A stretch of 64,000 nucleotides of DNA from Kineosporia succinea (GCF_030811555.1 NZ_JAUSQZ010000001.1:3159241-3223240), one strand, 5' to 3'; positions 45,894-55,345 are shown, numbered from the stretch's first letter. Notes: a model not told the origin generated them from the letters alone. A program made the numbers and translations.

Positions 45894-46808
45894 GTGTCTG
45901 AATCGCATCGTCCGTCCGACCGCCCGGGACGCCTCGGCGTCGGAGTGATCGGCGCCGGCCGGGTCGGGGCCGTGCTCGGATCGGCCCTGCGAGCGGCCGG
46001 TCACGCGGTCGTCGGCGTGAGTGCCGTGTCCGAGGCGAGCCGCGAGCGCGCGTCGGTGCTGCTGCCCGGTGTGCCGGTGCTCGAGGTTCCCGACGTCGTG
46101 GAACGTGCCGAGCTGGTCGTGATCGCGATCCCCGACGACGCCCTGCCCGGCCTGGTCACCGGCCTGACCGAGACCGGCGCCTGGCAGCCCGGTCAGCTGA
46201 TCGTGCACACCAGCGGGCGCTTCGGCTGGAAGGTCCTGGAGCCCGCCGTCAGTCGTGGTGCGATCCCGCTGGCCCTGCACCCGGCGATGACGTTCACCGG
46301 CACGAGCCTCGACCTGAGCCGGCTGGTCGACTGCTGCTTCGGCGTGACGGCGCCCGGCCCGGTGCTGCCGATCGCGCAGGCGCTGGTGGTCGAGATGGGC
46401 GCCGAGCCGGTGGTGATCGACGAGAACATGCGCGGGCTCTACCACGCGGCGCTCGCCCACGGCTCGAACCATCTGGTCACGCTGGTGGCGCAGGCTCTCG
46501 ACCTCCTGCGCGGGGCCGGTGTCGAAGACCCGGCCCGGTTGCTCGCCCCGCTGCTGTCGGCCTCGCTCGACAACTCGCTGCGCGGCGGTGACAACGCCCT
46601 GACCGGCCCGGTCGCCCGGGGTGACGCGGGCACGCTGGCCGATCACCTGACCGCGATCCGGGCGCTGGGGGAGCGGGGCGAGGGCACGCTGGAGACCTAC
46701 CGGGCGATGTCCCGGGCCACGGCCGACCGGGCTCTGGCGTCGGGACGGCTGCCGGTGGCGAGTGCGGAGGCGTTGCTGGCAGCGCTGAACTCGGAGCCCG
46801 AGGCGTAG
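45894..46808 (+). CDS. Rossmann-like and DUF2520 domain protein
   Basis: A 304-residue dehydrogenase-like protein. The N-terminal Rossmann domain has LGVGVIGAGRVGAVLGSALRAAG (GxGxxG) and LVVIAIPDDALPGLV. The C-terminal DUF2520 domain is helical, with YHAALAHGSNHLVTLVAQALDLL and an ALTGPVARGDAGTL block like that of ketopantoate reductase/P5C-reductase-type enzymes. Genes of this type commonly sit just before panC in actinobacteria, as here, which suggests a link to pantothenate synthesis, but the reaction is not established. The start is a leaderless-type GTG. Confidence 0.85.
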   Translation: MSESHRPSDRPGRLGVGVIGAGRVGAVLGSALRAAGHAVVGVSAVSEASRERASVLLPGVPVLEVPDVVERAELVVIAIPDDALPGLVTGLTETGAWQPGQLIVHTSGRFGWKVLEPAVSRGAIPLALHPAMTFTGTSLDLSRLVDCCFGVTAPGPVLPIAQALVVEMGAEPVVIDENMRGLYHAALAHGSNHLVTLVAQALDLLRGAGVEDPARLLAPLLSASLDNSLRGGDNALTGPVARGDAGTLADHLTAIRALGERGEGTLETYRAMSRATADRALASGRLPVASAEALLAALNSEPEA

Positions 46809-47227
46809 GCGACCGGCTCCGGTGACGTGGCGTCAGCCGGTGGGCTGACCGTGGTGGCCTGACGGTGGTGGGCTGACCGTGGTGGCCTGACCGTGATGGC
46901 CTGACCCGGGGCGGGGTCCTGACCTGGTGGCCTGCTTCGGCGCGCGGCCTGACCCGGCCTGACCTGACCGACCCGGCCTGACCTGGGCAGGGGGAGCAGG
47001 CTTTTCTTTTCGGATCCCCGCACGATCTGTAACGAATGCGGCCGCTTTCCTTGTCGATCGTCCGGGGTCCTCGAAAACGGCTGCCCCTCCTCTGGGGAGG
47101 TACCCGCCTCGTCCTCCCGATCGTCCGCAAAAAGGTGTGAGCGCCAACCGGGACCGAACCCCAGGAGTAGCTCGCGTCACGCGACCGGCCCTCAGCCGTC
47201 CGTTACATGACGAGTAGGTTAAGCGCC
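46809..47227. other. Intergenic region with a tandem repeat patch upstream of panC
   Basis: About 420 bp. The left part (46838-46990) is a degenerate 14-bp tandem repeat built on GTGGCCTGACCGTG. The middle has no recognisable feature. The right end has the TAGGTT box (47215-47220) that ends seven bases before the panC ATG and is its likely -10 element. No gene is supported. Confidence 0.6.
46838..46990. repeat. Intergenic minisatellite, about 14-bp unit
   Basis: Five fairly regular 14-bp copies of a [GA]TGG[CG]CTGACCGTG unit run from about 46839 to 46910. They are followed by more degenerate copies (CCTGACCCGG, CCTGACCTG) to about 46990. The frames crossing it are different on every unit because 14 is not a multiple of three, so it is unlikely to be coding. 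Confidence 0.75.
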
Positions 47228-48079
47228 ATGTCCACAGTTGTGGCCCGGACCCGGGACGAGCTCGCCGTAGCCCGCGAGAAGCTGCACGGCACGGTCGGTG
47301 TCGTGATGACGATGGGTGCCCTGCACGCGGGGCACGCCGAGCTGGTGCGCCAGGCGCGCGAGCGTGCCGACAGCGTCGTCGTGACGATCTTCCTCAACCC
47401 GCTGCAGTTCGGCCCGAACGAAGACCTGGCCAAGTATCCGCGCACCTTCGAGGCCGACCTGGCACTGTGCGAGGCCGAGGGGGTCGACCTGGTGTTCGCC
47501 CCCTCGCCCGACGTGGTCTACCCGGGGGGTGACCCGGGCGTGCGGATGTCGGCCGGCGTCCTCGGTGACAAACTCGAGGGGGCCTCGCGGCCGGGGCATT
47601 TCGACGGGGTGCTGACCGTGGTGGCCAAGATGTTCCACCTCACGCGGCCCAGCCTGGCGTTCTTCGGGCAGAAGGACGCGCAGCAGCTCCTGCTGATCCG
47701 CCGGATGGCCACCGACCTCGACTTCGGCCTGGAGATCGTGGCCGTGCCCACCGTGCGCGAGCCCGACGGCCTGGCCCTGAGCAGCCGCAACCGTTACCTG
47801 AGCGGGCTCGACCGGGAGTCGGCCCTGGCCTTGTCGAAGGCGCTGGACGCGGGTCTCGCGGTGCGCGAGCAGGGCTCGGCCGCGGTGCGCCGGGCCGCCC
47901 GCGACGTGCTGGTGGCCGAGCCGCTGGTGCAGGTCGACTACCTGGTGCTGGTCGATCCGGTGACGCTCGACGACGTGCCCGAGTGGTACCAGGGCGAGGC
48001 GGTGCTGCTGGTCGCGGCCAAGGTGGGCACGACCCGGCTGATCGACAACCGGCCCCTGGTCGTGGGTGGCGGGCTGTGA
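47228..48079 (+). CDS. panC: Pantothenate synthetase
   Basis: A 283-residue enzyme that joins pantoate and beta-alanine with ATP. Class-I-synthetase-like motifs are [18 protein letters not shown] (HxGH), [34 protein letters not shown] and [12 protein letters not shown] (KMSKS-like). The ATG at 47228 is preferred over an earlier frame start (47207) because TAGGTT ends seven bases upstream, giving a leaderless mRNA. It heads a panC-nadB-nadC operon with 4-bp GTGA overlaps. The panD gene that often follows panC is absent here. Confidence 0.95.
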   Translation: MSTVVARTRDELAVAREKLHGTVGVVMTMGALHAGHAELVRQARERADSVVVTIFLNPLQFGPNEDLAKYPRTFEADLALCEAEGVDLVFAPSPDVVYPGGDPGVRMSAGVLGDKLEGASRPGHFDGVLTVVAKMFHLTRPSLAFFGQKDAQQLLLIRRMATDLDFGLEIVAVPTVREPDGLALSSRNRYLSGLDRESALALSKALDAGLAVREQGSAAVRRAARDVLVAEPLVQVDYLVLVDPVTLDDVPEWYQGEAVLLVAAKVGTTRLIDNRPLVVGGGL

Positions 48080-49809
48080 GCACCGGGCCGGGGACCACCA
48101 CGTCGTCCCCCGTTCGACCCCGGCTGGCCACGAGTCTGGCGACGCCGGAGGTCGGCTGGACCACCCGGGCCGACGTGATCGTGGTCGGCTCGGGCATCGC
48201 GGGTCTCACCGCCGCGCTGCGTCTGCGCCGCCGGGTGCCGCGCGTGCTGCTGGTGACCAAGACCGTGCTCGACTCCGGCTCGACCCGCTGGGCGCAGGGC
48301 GGCATCGCGGCGGCGCTGGCCCCGGAGGACTCCCCGGCCGAGCACCTCGACGACACCCTGGTGGCCGGCGTCGGGCTCTGTGACGAGGACGCCGTGCGCG
48401 CGCTGGTCACCGAGGGCCCGGCCCGGGTGCGTGAACTGGTCTCGCTGGGCGCCAATTTCGACCGCACGCCGGAGGGTGAGATCGCCCTGACCCGCGAGGG
48501 TGGGCACCACCGCGACCGCATCGCGCACGCCGGGGGTGACGCGACCGGCGCCGAGATCTCGCGCGCCCTGATCGCCGCCCTCGAGGCCGTGCGCGGCGAC
48601 CCGGGCATCGAGGTGCTCGAACACGCCCTGGTGCTCGACGTGCTCACCGCGGCCGACGGAACGGCCTGCGGTGTCACGCTTCACGTCATCGGTGAGGGCA
48701 GCCGGGACGGAGTCGGCGCGGCTCTGGGGCGGGCCGTGGTGCTCGCGACCGGCGGTATCGGGCAGGTGTTCCAGTCGTCGACCAACCCGCGCGAGGCGAC
48801 CGGCGACGGCATCGCCGCGGCGCTGCGGGCCGGCGCCGAGGTGGCCGACCTGGAGTTCGTGCAGTTCCACCCGACCGTGCTCTGGCTCGGCCAGAACGCC
48901 CGCGGTCAGCAGCCTCTCATCTCCGAGGCGGTGCGGGGCGAAGGTGCGCTGCTGGTCGACGTCAACGGCGTGCGCTTCATGCCCGGCGTGCACGAGATGG
49001 CCGAGCTCGCCCCACGCGACGTGGTGGCCAAGGCGATCGTGCGGCAGATGGCGGCCACCGGTTCGTCACACGTCTTCCTCGATGCTCGTCACCTGGGCCG
49101 CGACTTCTTGCGGCGGCGCTTCCCGACCATCGTGAACGCGCTGTCCGGGCACCGGTTCGACCTCGCCGAGGACCTGATCCCGGTGGCGCCCGCCCAGCAC
49201 TACCACTCCGGCGGCATCCGGGTGGACGCCGTCGGCCGCTCCAGCGTGGCCGGTCTCTACGCGGCCGGCGAGTGCTCGTGCACCGGGGTGCACGGGGCCA
49301 ACCGGCTCGCCAGCAACTCGCTGCTCGAGGGCCTGGTCTTCGCCCATCGGATTGTGGACGACGTGAGCACCCGGATCTCTCACGGTGACCTTCCGCAGCG
49401 GGAACCTTCGGCGCGCCCGGGACCGGCCGGCCTGCTGCCGGCCACCGCCCGGGTGAAGATCCAGCGGGCGGCCTCGGCCGGACCCGGGGTGATCCGCACC
49501 GCGGCCGGGCTGTCGGCCACGGCCGCCGACCTGGCCCGCATCTCGTCGGGTGTCCCGGTGGAGGTTCCGGCCGGGGCGCAGAAGCTCGACGTCACCCACG
49601 GCACGGCCGAGTGGGAGACGATGAACCTGCACGCGGTGGCCACGGCGCTGACCGCGTCAGCCGCGCTGCGCGAGGAGACCCGCGGTGGGCACTACCGCGA
49701 GGACTTCCCAGCGGCGTCCGAGAAGTGGCTGGGACGCCTGGTGGCCCGGCTGAATCCTGACGGCGAACTGGAGACCCGGTTCGCCGCTCTCCCGGAGGGA
49801 AAACTGTGA
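48076..49809 (+). CDS. nadB: L-aspartate oxidase
   Basis: A 577-residue flavoprotein that oxidises aspartate to iminoaspartate for NAD synthesis. FAD-binding and active-site blocks are [83 protein letters not shown] and the [31 protein letters not shown] motif. The C-terminal helical domain is complete. The GTG at 48076 overlaps the panC stop (GTGA). nadA, for quinolinate synthase, is not in the window, so it must lie elsewhere. Confidence 0.95.
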   Translation: MSTGPGTTTSSPVRPRLATSLATPEVGWTTRADVIVVGSGIAGLTAALRLRRRVPRVLLVTKTVLDSGSTRWAQGGIAAALAPEDSPAEHLDDTLVAGVGLCDEDAVRALVTEGPARVRELVSLGANFDRTPEGEIALTREGGHHRDRIAHAGGDATGAEISRALIAALEAVRGDPGIEVLEHALVLDVLTAADGTACGVTLHVIGEGSRDGVGAALGRAVVLATGGIGQVFQSSTNPREATGDGIAAALRAGAEVADLEFVQFHPTVLWLGQNARGQQPLISEAVRGEGALLVDVNGVRFMPGVHEMAELAPRDVVAKAIVRQMAATGSSHVFLDARHLGRDFLRRRFPTIVNALSGHRFDLAEDLIPVAPAQHYHSGGIRVDAVGRSSVAGLYAAGECSCTGVHGANRLASNSLLEGLVFAHRIVDDVSTRISHGDLPQREPSARPGPAGLLPATARVKIQRAASAGPGVIRTAAGLSATAADLARISSGVPVEVPAGAQKLDVTHGTAEWETMNLHAVATALTASAALREETRGGHYREDFPAASEKWLGRLVARLNPDGELETRFAALPEGKL

Positions 49810-50954
49810 GCTGGGAATCCGTATGGCCCTCCGGGGTGGCCGAGGGCCTGGTCGCGGCCGGGCTCGACCCCGAGCGGGTGCGCGCGGTGGTGCGGGACGC
49901 GCTGGCCGAGGACCTGGGCATCGGCGGGGCCGTGGTCGCGATGCCGGGTGCAGTGCCGGGTGCGGCGCCGGGACATGACGTGACCAGCGAGTCGACCATC
50001 GGCGCGGACGTGCTGGGGGAGGCCCACGTGGTCGCCCGGGCCGCCGGGGTGATCAGCGGAATGCCGCTGGTGCCGGTGGTTCTCGCGGAGGTGGCGGGCT
50101 GGCTGGAGTCGGCGCGGGCGTCGGTGCCAGGTGCTTCAGGTGCTTCGGGTGCTTCGGGTGCTTCGAGTGCTTCGAGTGCTTCGGGGACTGGGGGTGCGGG
50201 CTCGACGGTTGCCGGTGACCTGGCTGCTTCGGCGGGTGTTTCGGCTGCGGGTTCGGCTTCTGCCGGCGGCTTCGCCCGCCACGCTGTCTCGGCCGAGCTG
50301 TTGCGGGCCGACGGCGACGCGGTGCAGCGCGACGACGTTCTCGCCGTGCTGCGCGGCCCGGTCCAGGTACTGCTCATCGCCGAACGGACGCTGCTCAACC
50401 TGATCTGTCGCACCAGCGGTATCTCCACGCACACCCGGCGCTGGGCCGACGAGCTGGAGGGCACCGGCGCCCAGGTGCTCGACACCCGCAAGACCACGCC
50501 GGGTCTGCGCATGCTGGAGAAGTACGCGGTGCGCAGCGGCGGCGGCACGAACAAGCGCATGGGTCTGTACGACGTGGCCATGGTGAAGGACAACCACAAG
50601 ATCGCCGCCGGATCGGTGGCCGCCGCCTACCGGGCCGTGCGGTCACGTTTTCCCGAGGTCACGGTGCAGGTGGAGGTCACCACGCCGGACGAGGCGGTCG
50701 AGGCAGTCACCGCCGGGGCCCGGTTCCTGCTGTGCGACAACATGTCTCCGGCCGTGCTGGCGCAGAGCGTGAAGCTGGCCCGGGCGGCCGTGGCGGAGCC
50801 GGTCGAGCTCGAGGCCACCGGCGGGCTGACCCTCGAGGTGGCGAACGAGTACGCCCGCACCGGCGTCGACTACCTGTCGGTCGGCGGGCTCACCCACTCG
50901 TCGCCGATCCTCGACCTGGCGATCGACCTGCAGACCTCCCTGTCGGGCGGGTAG
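49806..50954 (+). CDS. nadC: Nicotinate-nucleotide pyrophosphorylase with a low-complexity insertion
   Basis: A 382-residue quinolinate phosphoribosyltransferase, about 90-100 residues longer than the family norm. Core motifs are AEDLGIGG and GHDVTSESTIGADVLGEA (with an extra AMPGAVPGAAPGH stretch between), LIAERTLLNLICRTSGISTHTRRW, LDTRKTTPGLRMLEKYAVRSGGGTNKRMGLYDVAMVKDNH and LEATGGLTLEVANEYARTGVDYLSVGGLTHS. Residues about 100-160 are an Ala/Ser/Gly-rich insert that includes six 9-bp repeats (50130-50183). It falls in the N-terminal alpha/beta domain, between AEVAGWLESARAS and HAVSAELLRADGDAV. All catalytic residues remain, so the enzyme is probably active. The GTG start overlaps nadB by 4 bp. 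Confidence 0.93.
   Translation: MSWESVWPSGVAEGLVAAGLDPERVRAVVRDALAEDLGIGGAVVAMPGAVPGAAPGHDVTSESTIGADVLGEAHVVARAAGVISGMPLVPVVLAEVAGWLESARASVPGASGASGASGASSASSASGTGGAGSTVAGDLAASAGVSAAGSASAGGFARHAVSAELLRADGDAVQRDDVLAVLRGPVQVLLIAERTLLNLICRTSGISTHTRRWADELEGTGAQVLDTRKTTPGLRMLEKYAVRSGGGTNKRMGLYDVAMVKDNHKIAAGSVAAAYRAVRSRFPEVTVQVEVTTPDEAVEAVTAGARFLLCDNMSPAVLAQSVKLARAAVAEPVELEATGGLTLEVANEYARTGVDYLSVGGLTHSSPILDLAIDLQTSLSGG
50130..50183 (+). repeat. Six 9-bp tandem repeats (Gly-Ala-Ser) inside nadC
   Basis: Consecutive 9-bp units of GGTGCTTCG, the last two with A in the first position, encoding GAS or SAS. They use codons (GGT, GCT, TCG) rare in the rest of this gene, which points to slippage rather than ordinary coding evolution. 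Confidence 0.9.
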
Positions 50955-50991
50955 ACCTCTTCGCCCGGCCGGCGGGGCCTCCCCGTCGTGA

Positions 50992-51028
50992 GAAAGGGCC
51001 GGGCCTCCTGGGGAGGCCTGGCCCTTTC
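50992..51028. terminator. Bidirectional terminator between nadC and the glycosyltransferase gene
   Basis: A 17-bp stem with one G-T wobble pairs 50992-51008 with 51012-51028 around TGG. The stem carries AAA and TTT near its base. It lies between two convergent genes. Confidence 0.85.
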
Positions 51029-51048
51029 ACGTGGAAGAGTGTTGCCGA

Positions 51049-52236
51049 TCAGGCCTTTTCGGTGAGAAGGCGCTCGTAGTTGTTGCGCAGCCATTCGGCG
51101 ATCTTGACCCGCTCGTTGAACCGCTCGGTCGGGTCGGCCCGCACCACCGCGGGACCCTGGGCGGCCTCGGCGAACGCCTTGGCCAGCGACCCGACGTCGG
51201 GAACGCCCTTGCCGTCGCAGTCGTAGACCAGCCCGGGACGCTGCCCGGCGGCGTGGTTGCTCGACGGCGTGATCACCTGGGTGCCCAGGTCGAAGCAGGC
51301 CTCGGGCCACAGCGAGTGGGAGCCGAAGAAGGGCGGCACGAGTGCAGCGTCGAGACCGAAGATGTTGTCCCAGAGCTGAGAATCGGTCATTGGGCGGTGC
51401 GCCCGCAGCGAGCCACCGGCCTCGCCCATGATCCGGTCGATCTCGCGGATCGTCGCCGGGTCGTAGCGCGTGGAGTCGGAGTCGAGCAGGTGGTCGTGCG
51501 CGAACAGCACCAGCCGCACCTCGGGCGTCTGCTTCGCGGCCTCGGCCAGGGCCGACACCACGCGCACCGGGTCGCTGGGCAGACGCAGGCTGCCCAGGTG
51601 CACCCCGACCAGGTACGGCGAGTTCTGACCGCGGGCCGGGCGCTCACGGCGCATCCGCACGAAGTCGACCGCGTGCGGGTGGGGCTGGACGTCGGCCGCC
51701 ACCTTCCAGCGCTTCGCGATCTCCTGGGCCGCGCCCTCGGTGAGCGTGATGACCTGGTCGGCGGCCGGGATCAGCACGTCGAGCTGGGCGGCGTAGCCGG
51801 CCGGGTCGAGGCCCGTCGGGTCGCTCAGGTGGTAGGCGGTGACCACCAGCGGCTTTCCGGCCGCCCGGGTGGCCCGCACCGCGGCCTGGGTGTGGTCGGC
51901 ATTGCCCCGCGGGTTCAGGGCGTGCACGTGCACGATCTGCATGTCGCCGAGATTGCTGTCCAGCCAGCCGGGATCGAACGCGGCCGGGGGTTTCGGGGCC
52001 GAACCGGGCATCTGGACGGTAGGACGGTGCACACCGTCGACGCCCTCGGGATGGCCGAGGTGCCGGACATAGACGCCGCGCCCGGGAAGTGCGGCGATAC
52101 GGATGATCGATCGCCCCTCCCACTCCGGGGATGCGCGACGTCGCTTACGGGAAGGGGACACGGGCGCCTCTCGCGAGAAATCGCTGATAGCTGAGGGTGT
52201 GAGACTCGCGCCTGTGCTGGACGAGGTGGCCACCAT
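51049..52236 (-). CDS. GT-B-type glycosyltransferase (GT4-like)
   Basis: A 395-residue protein of the glycosyltransferase group 1 fold. The N-terminal half has a basic lead (PSRKRRR) and then IVHVHALNPRGNADHTQAAVRATRAAGKPLVVTAYHLSD, the acceptor-side pattern of GT4 enzymes. LVGVHLGSLRLPSDPVRVVSALAEA resembles the start of the donor domain. The usual ExxxxxE donor motif is only partly visible (FFGSHSLWPEACFDLGTQVITP). Donor and acceptor sugars are unknown. AAGGAG lies about 11 bases before the ATG. It stands alone between nadC (convergent) and the ANTAR gene (divergent). Confidence 0.75.
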   Translation of the reverse strand: MVATSSSTGASLTPSAISDFSREAPVSPSRKRRRASPEWEGRSIIRIAALPGRGVYVRHLGHPEGVDGVHRPTVQMPGSAPKPPAAFDPGWLDSNLGDMQIVHVHALNPRGNADHTQAAVRATRAAGKPLVVTAYHLSDPTGLDPAGYAAQLDVLIPAADQVITLTEGAAQEIAKRWKVAADVQPHPHAVDFVRMRRERPARGQNSPYLVGVHLGSLRLPSDPVRVVSALAEAAKQTPEVRLVLFAHDHLLDSDSTRYDPATIREIDRIMGEAGGSLRAHRPMTDSQLWDNIFGLDAALVPPFFGSHSLWPEACFDLGTQVITPSSNHAAGQRPGLVYDCDGKGVPDVGSLAKAFAEAAQGPAVVRADPTERFNERVKIAEWLRNNYERLLTEKA

Positions 52237-52403
52237 AACCTGATCAACTCCTTCTCATCGACCTGATGACACAAGAGCGGGGGCGCCGGGGGCTGAGCAC
52301 GATTCCGCCTACTTGAGACTGGCATCTGTGATCGCTTTGCGCGCGCTGAAGCCCGATGCTTGGACACCGACGGCTACCGCGCCGCTCAACGAAAGGATCA
52401 GCT

Positions 52404-53183
52404 TTGACCATCCGCGAGTTCGGGAACGACCTTCTGACAAGCCTTCTCGAGTTCACGCTGCAATCCGTGCCGGGGAGTCTCGGCGTAGGTCTCAGTGTGG
52501 CCACGGACAGCAAGAACGAAGGCGGCACCCCCAAGGCGATCGCGGCCATCGGGGTCGCCACCGAACTCGACACCGCGCAGTGGAAGCATGCGCAGGGCCC
52601 GATCTGGGACGCGTTCCGGCGCGACACCGTGATCGTGCGGCCTCTCGGCGAGGACGACGAGGACCTCGGCCTGCGCTCGCTGCCCGATCTCGGTGCCGAG
52701 GTGAACGGCGTGAAGGGTGCGATCTTCGTGCCCGGTGAGTTCGGTTCCGACCTGCCCACCGTGTTCTCGGTCTACCTCGACCACGTCCCCGACGACCGGG
52801 TGCTGCGCGACATCGACCGTTACGAGCCTCTGGTCACCCAGGCCCTGGCCGTGGTCGAGTACTGCGCCGGGGAGGAGCAGGTGGCCCAGCAGATGCTGCA
52901 GATGACCCAGTACCGCCGAGTCATCGAGCAGGCGAAGGGCCTGGTCATGGGGGCCATCGGGGCCGACGCCCCGGCCGCCTTCGCGGCCCTGGCCCGGGCC
53001 AGCCAGCACTTCAACATCCGGCTGCGCACCCTGGCGGTGGCCCTGGTCGAGCACGTCGGCCGGCAGGACGCCGAGCACCCCGACGACCCGGAGCTGATCG
53101 TGCGTCCCACCCCGGCCGAGCGCGAGACCGCGGCCCGGATCTGGGCGGCCCTGACCACCAGCGCGATCCTCGAGCAGGGCTAG
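52404..53183 (+). CDS. GAF-ANTAR RNA-binding antitermination regulator
   Basis: A 259-residue protein. Residues 10-165 resemble a GAF sensor domain (GPIWDAFRRDTVIVRPL then GAIFVPGEFGSDLPTVFSVYLDH). Residues 175-235 match ANTAR: YRRVIEQAKGLVMGAIGADAPAAFAALARASQHFNIRLRTLAVALVEHV. ANTAR proteins bind paired hairpins in mRNA leaders and suppress termination. No partner kinase lies nearby. The start is a TTG at 52404, chosen because AAAGGA lies six bases upstream and the GAF domain begins shortly after. The frame is open 16 codons further back without a site. Confidence 0.85.
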   Translation: MTIREFGNDLLTSLLEFTLQSVPGSLGVGLSVATDSKNEGGTPKAIAAIGVATELDTAQWKHAQGPIWDAFRRDTVIVRPLGEDDEDLGLRSLPDLGAEVNGVKGAIFVPGEFGSDLPTVFSVYLDHVPDDRVLRDIDRYEPLVTQALAVVEYCAGEEQVAQQMLQMTQYRRVIEQAKGLVMGAIGADAPAAFAALARASQHFNIRLRTLAVALVEHVGRQDAEHPDDPELIVRPTPAERETAARIWAALTTSAILEQG

Positions 53184-53295
53184 CACCCGTGGCCGGCCGA
53201 GAGGGGCGGGTCCGGCCTGATCACGCGAGGCGCGCCATCACGCAAAGTGCGCCGCCGGTGATCGGGCCCGAACTCGCCCTCCGACCCTCGGCCCG

Positions 53296-53337
53296 GCTCG
53301 CACGGCTGCGACCAGGGCTCGCACGGCTGCGACCAGG
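53296..53337. repeat. Two 21-bp direct repeats upstream of lysS
   Basis: Positions 53296-53316 and 53317-53337 are perfect tandem copies (GCTCGCACGGCTGCGACCAGG). They end 40 bp before the lysS -10 box. The copy placement would put them in the upstream promoter region. Confidence 0.8.
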
Positions 53338-53390
53338 GGTTGACGGCGCGGCGGGAAACCCTTAGGCCCGGCCGACTAGGATTGCTCGTC

Positions 53391-54914
53391 GTGACCGAGC
53401 AGCAGGCTGATGCCCCCCGCGAATTGCCCGATGTGACCGGGGAGGACCTCCCCGAGCAGATGCGTATCCGCTCGGAGAAGCGGGCCCGCATTCTGGCCGC
53501 CGGCAAGGCCCCCTACCCGATCGAGGTCGGGCGCACCCACACCCTCGCCGAGGTCCGCGCCGCCCACGCCGAGCTGGAGACGGGTGCCTCCAGCGGCGAC
53601 ATCGTCACGGTGGCGGGGCGCGTCGTGCGGTTCCGTGACGCCGGCAAGCTCCTGTTCGCCGTGCTGCAAGACGGTGACGGCACCCAGCTGCAGGTGATGG
53701 TGTCCAAGAACGGTGTCGGCGACGAGGCCCTGGCCTCGTTCAAGGCCGACGTCGACCTGGCGGACTTCGTCTCCGTGCACGGGGAGGTCATCTCCTCCCG
53801 CCGCGGCGAGCTCTCGGTGATGGCCGACAGCTGGGCGATGGCGTCGAAGGCGCTGCGCCCGCTCCCGGTGCTGCACAAGGACATGTCCGAGGAGGCGCGG
53901 GTCCGCCAGCGCTACGTCGACCTGATCGTGCGCCCGGCCGCCCGCGAGGTGGTGAAGACCCGCGCCGGCGTGGTGCGTTCGCTGCGCGACACCTTCCACG
54001 CCCGCGACTTCACCGAGGTCGAGACCCCGATGCTGCAGGTGCAGCACGGCGGTGCGGCGGCCCGTCCGTTCCAGACCCACATGAACGCCTTCGACATCGA
54101 CCTGTTCCTGCGGATCGCGCCGGAGCTCTTCCTCAAGCGCGCGGTGGTCGGCGGAATCGACCGGGTCTTCGAGATCAACCGCAATTTCCGCAACGAGGGC
54201 GCAGACTCCACGCACTCCCCGGAATTCGCGATGATCGAGGCCTACCAGGCCTACGGTGACTACAACTCGATCGCTGACCTGGCCCGTGAGCTCGTGCAGA
54301 ACGCGGCGCGGGCGGTCACCGGCGGCACCTCGGTCGAGCTGGCCGACGGCACCGCGTACGACCTGGGCGGCGAGTGGCGCCAGATCACCATGTTCGGCTC
54401 GCTCTCCGAGGCGGCCGGCCGCGAGGTCAGCGCCCAGACCGAGTGGGCCGAGCTGGTCGAGCTGGCGGGCAAGCACGACGTGCACGTCCAGGACTACTAC
54501 GGCCCGGGCAAGCTGGCCGAGGAGCTCTTCGAGGCCCTGGTGGTGCCGGATCTGTACGCCCCGACCTTCGTGCGGGACTACCCCGAAGACACCTCCCCGC
54601 TGGTGGCCGCGCACCGCACCACGCCCGGCGTGACCGAGAAGTGGGACCTCTACGTGCGCTCGTTCGAGCTCGGCACGGGCTACTCCGAGCTGGTCGACCC
54701 GGTGGTGCAGCGCGAGCGCTTCGTGGCCCAGGCCCGGGCCGCGGCCGCCGGTGACGACGAGGCGATGAAGCTCGACGAGGACTTCCTGCGCGCCATGGAA
54801 CACGGCATGCCGCCCACCGGCGGTCTGGGAATGGGCCTCGACCGGTTGCTCATGGCAATCACCGGTCTGGGCATCCGGGAGACGATTCTCTTCCCCTTGG
54901 TCAAGCCCGAATAA
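53391..54914 (+). CDS. lysS: Lysyl-tRNA synthetase, class II
   Basis: A 507-residue enzyme that charges tRNA-Lys. The N-terminal OB domain (about 60-170) holds [30 protein letters not shown]. The class II core shows motif 2 ([32 protein letters not shown]) and motif 3 ([29 protein letters not shown]). The start is the GTG at 53391, eight bases after TAGGAT (53377-53382), so the mRNA is likely leaderless. The lysS-lsr2-clpC order is the usual actinobacterial one. Confidence 0.95.
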   Translation: MTEQQADAPRELPDVTGEDLPEQMRIRSEKRARILAAGKAPYPIEVGRTHTLAEVRAAHAELETGASSGDIVTVAGRVVRFRDAGKLLFAVLQDGDGTQLQVMVSKNGVGDEALASFKADVDLADFVSVHGEVISSRRGELSVMADSWAMASKALRPLPVLHKDMSEEARVRQRYVDLIVRPAAREVVKTRAGVVRSLRDTFHARDFTEVETPMLQVQHGGAAARPFQTHMNAFDIDLFLRIAPELFLKRAVVGGIDRVFEINRNFRNEGADSTHSPEFAMIEAYQAYGDYNSIADLARELVQNAARAVTGGTSVELADGTAYDLGGEWRQITMFGSLSEAAGREVSAQTEWAELVELAGKHDVHVQDYYGPGKLAEELFEALVVPDLYAPTFVRDYPEDTSPLVAAHRTTPGVTEKWDLYVRSFELGTGYSELVDPVVQRERFVAQARAAAAGDDEAMKLDEDFLRAMEHGMPPTGGLGMGLDRLLMAITGLGIRETILFPLVKPE

Positions 54915-54958
54915 GCAGGCCGGAACAGTCCCAGGACAGCAGCACGACAGGAGTCGCT

Positions 54959-55165
54959 ATGGAGTACGTGGCCGCGATCTTTCCCTCGATCGGTGTTCTC
55001 GCCCTCTTCGTCATCGCCATCCGGGCCATCTTTCAGGCCGACCGGCGCGAGCGTCTGGCCCAGGCCGCGGAGGACCGCAGGCTGGACGCGGCGGAGAAAT
55101 CCGGGAACGGGCAGACTGCGCAAACGCATACCTCGCAATCTGTGAAGCCGGCGGATTCGGTGTAG
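54959..55165 (+). CDS. Small single-span membrane protein between lysS and lsr2
   Basis: A 68-residue protein: VAAIFPSIGVLALFVIAIRAIF is one membrane helix, followed by a charged cytoplasmic helix (QADRRERLAQAAEDRRLDAAEK) and a polar tail. AGGAG sits six bases before the ATG, a strong site. I recognise no family with a known role. It lies 44 bp after lysS and could be cotranscribed with it. Confidence 0.77.
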   Translation: MEYVAAIFPSIGVLALFVIAIRAIFQADRRERLAQAAEDRRLDAAEKSGNGQTAQTHTSQSVKPADSV

Positions 55166-55193
55166 CAACGCGATCACCTTCAGGCGTTGTTTA

Positions 55194-55223
55194 GCGTCAC
55201 TCGTTCGGCCGAACGGGTGACGC
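55194..55223. promoter_or_regulatory. Perfectly centred 30-bp palindrome upstream of lsr2
   Basis: Arms of 15 bp (55194-55208 and 55209-55223) with one mismatch and no loop: GCGTCACTCGTTCGG against its inverse. The lack of a loop and of a T tract suits a protein-binding operator better than a terminator, though it could also end the upstream transcript. Confidence 0.6.
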
Positions 55224-55316
55224 GGTGCACGCCGATGCCGGTGAAAGGTTTGAATGACGCCGCTCGTGGACACACCGCGAATGCTCTCGTTATTGAGGGC
55301 ACCCAGTGGTGTTGGC

Positions 55317-55345
55317 TTGACATGCTGGAATGTCGACTCCATGAT
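55317..55345 (+). promoter_or_regulatory. Sigma70-type promoter for lsr2
   Basis: A consensus -35 TTGACA (55317-55322), a 17-bp spacer and a -10 CATGAT (55340-55345) sit about 60 bp before the lsr2 ATG. The surrounding 200 bp are distinctly AT-richer than the window, as expected for a promoter autoregulated by the AT-binding Lsr2 protein (inference). Confidence 0.7.
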
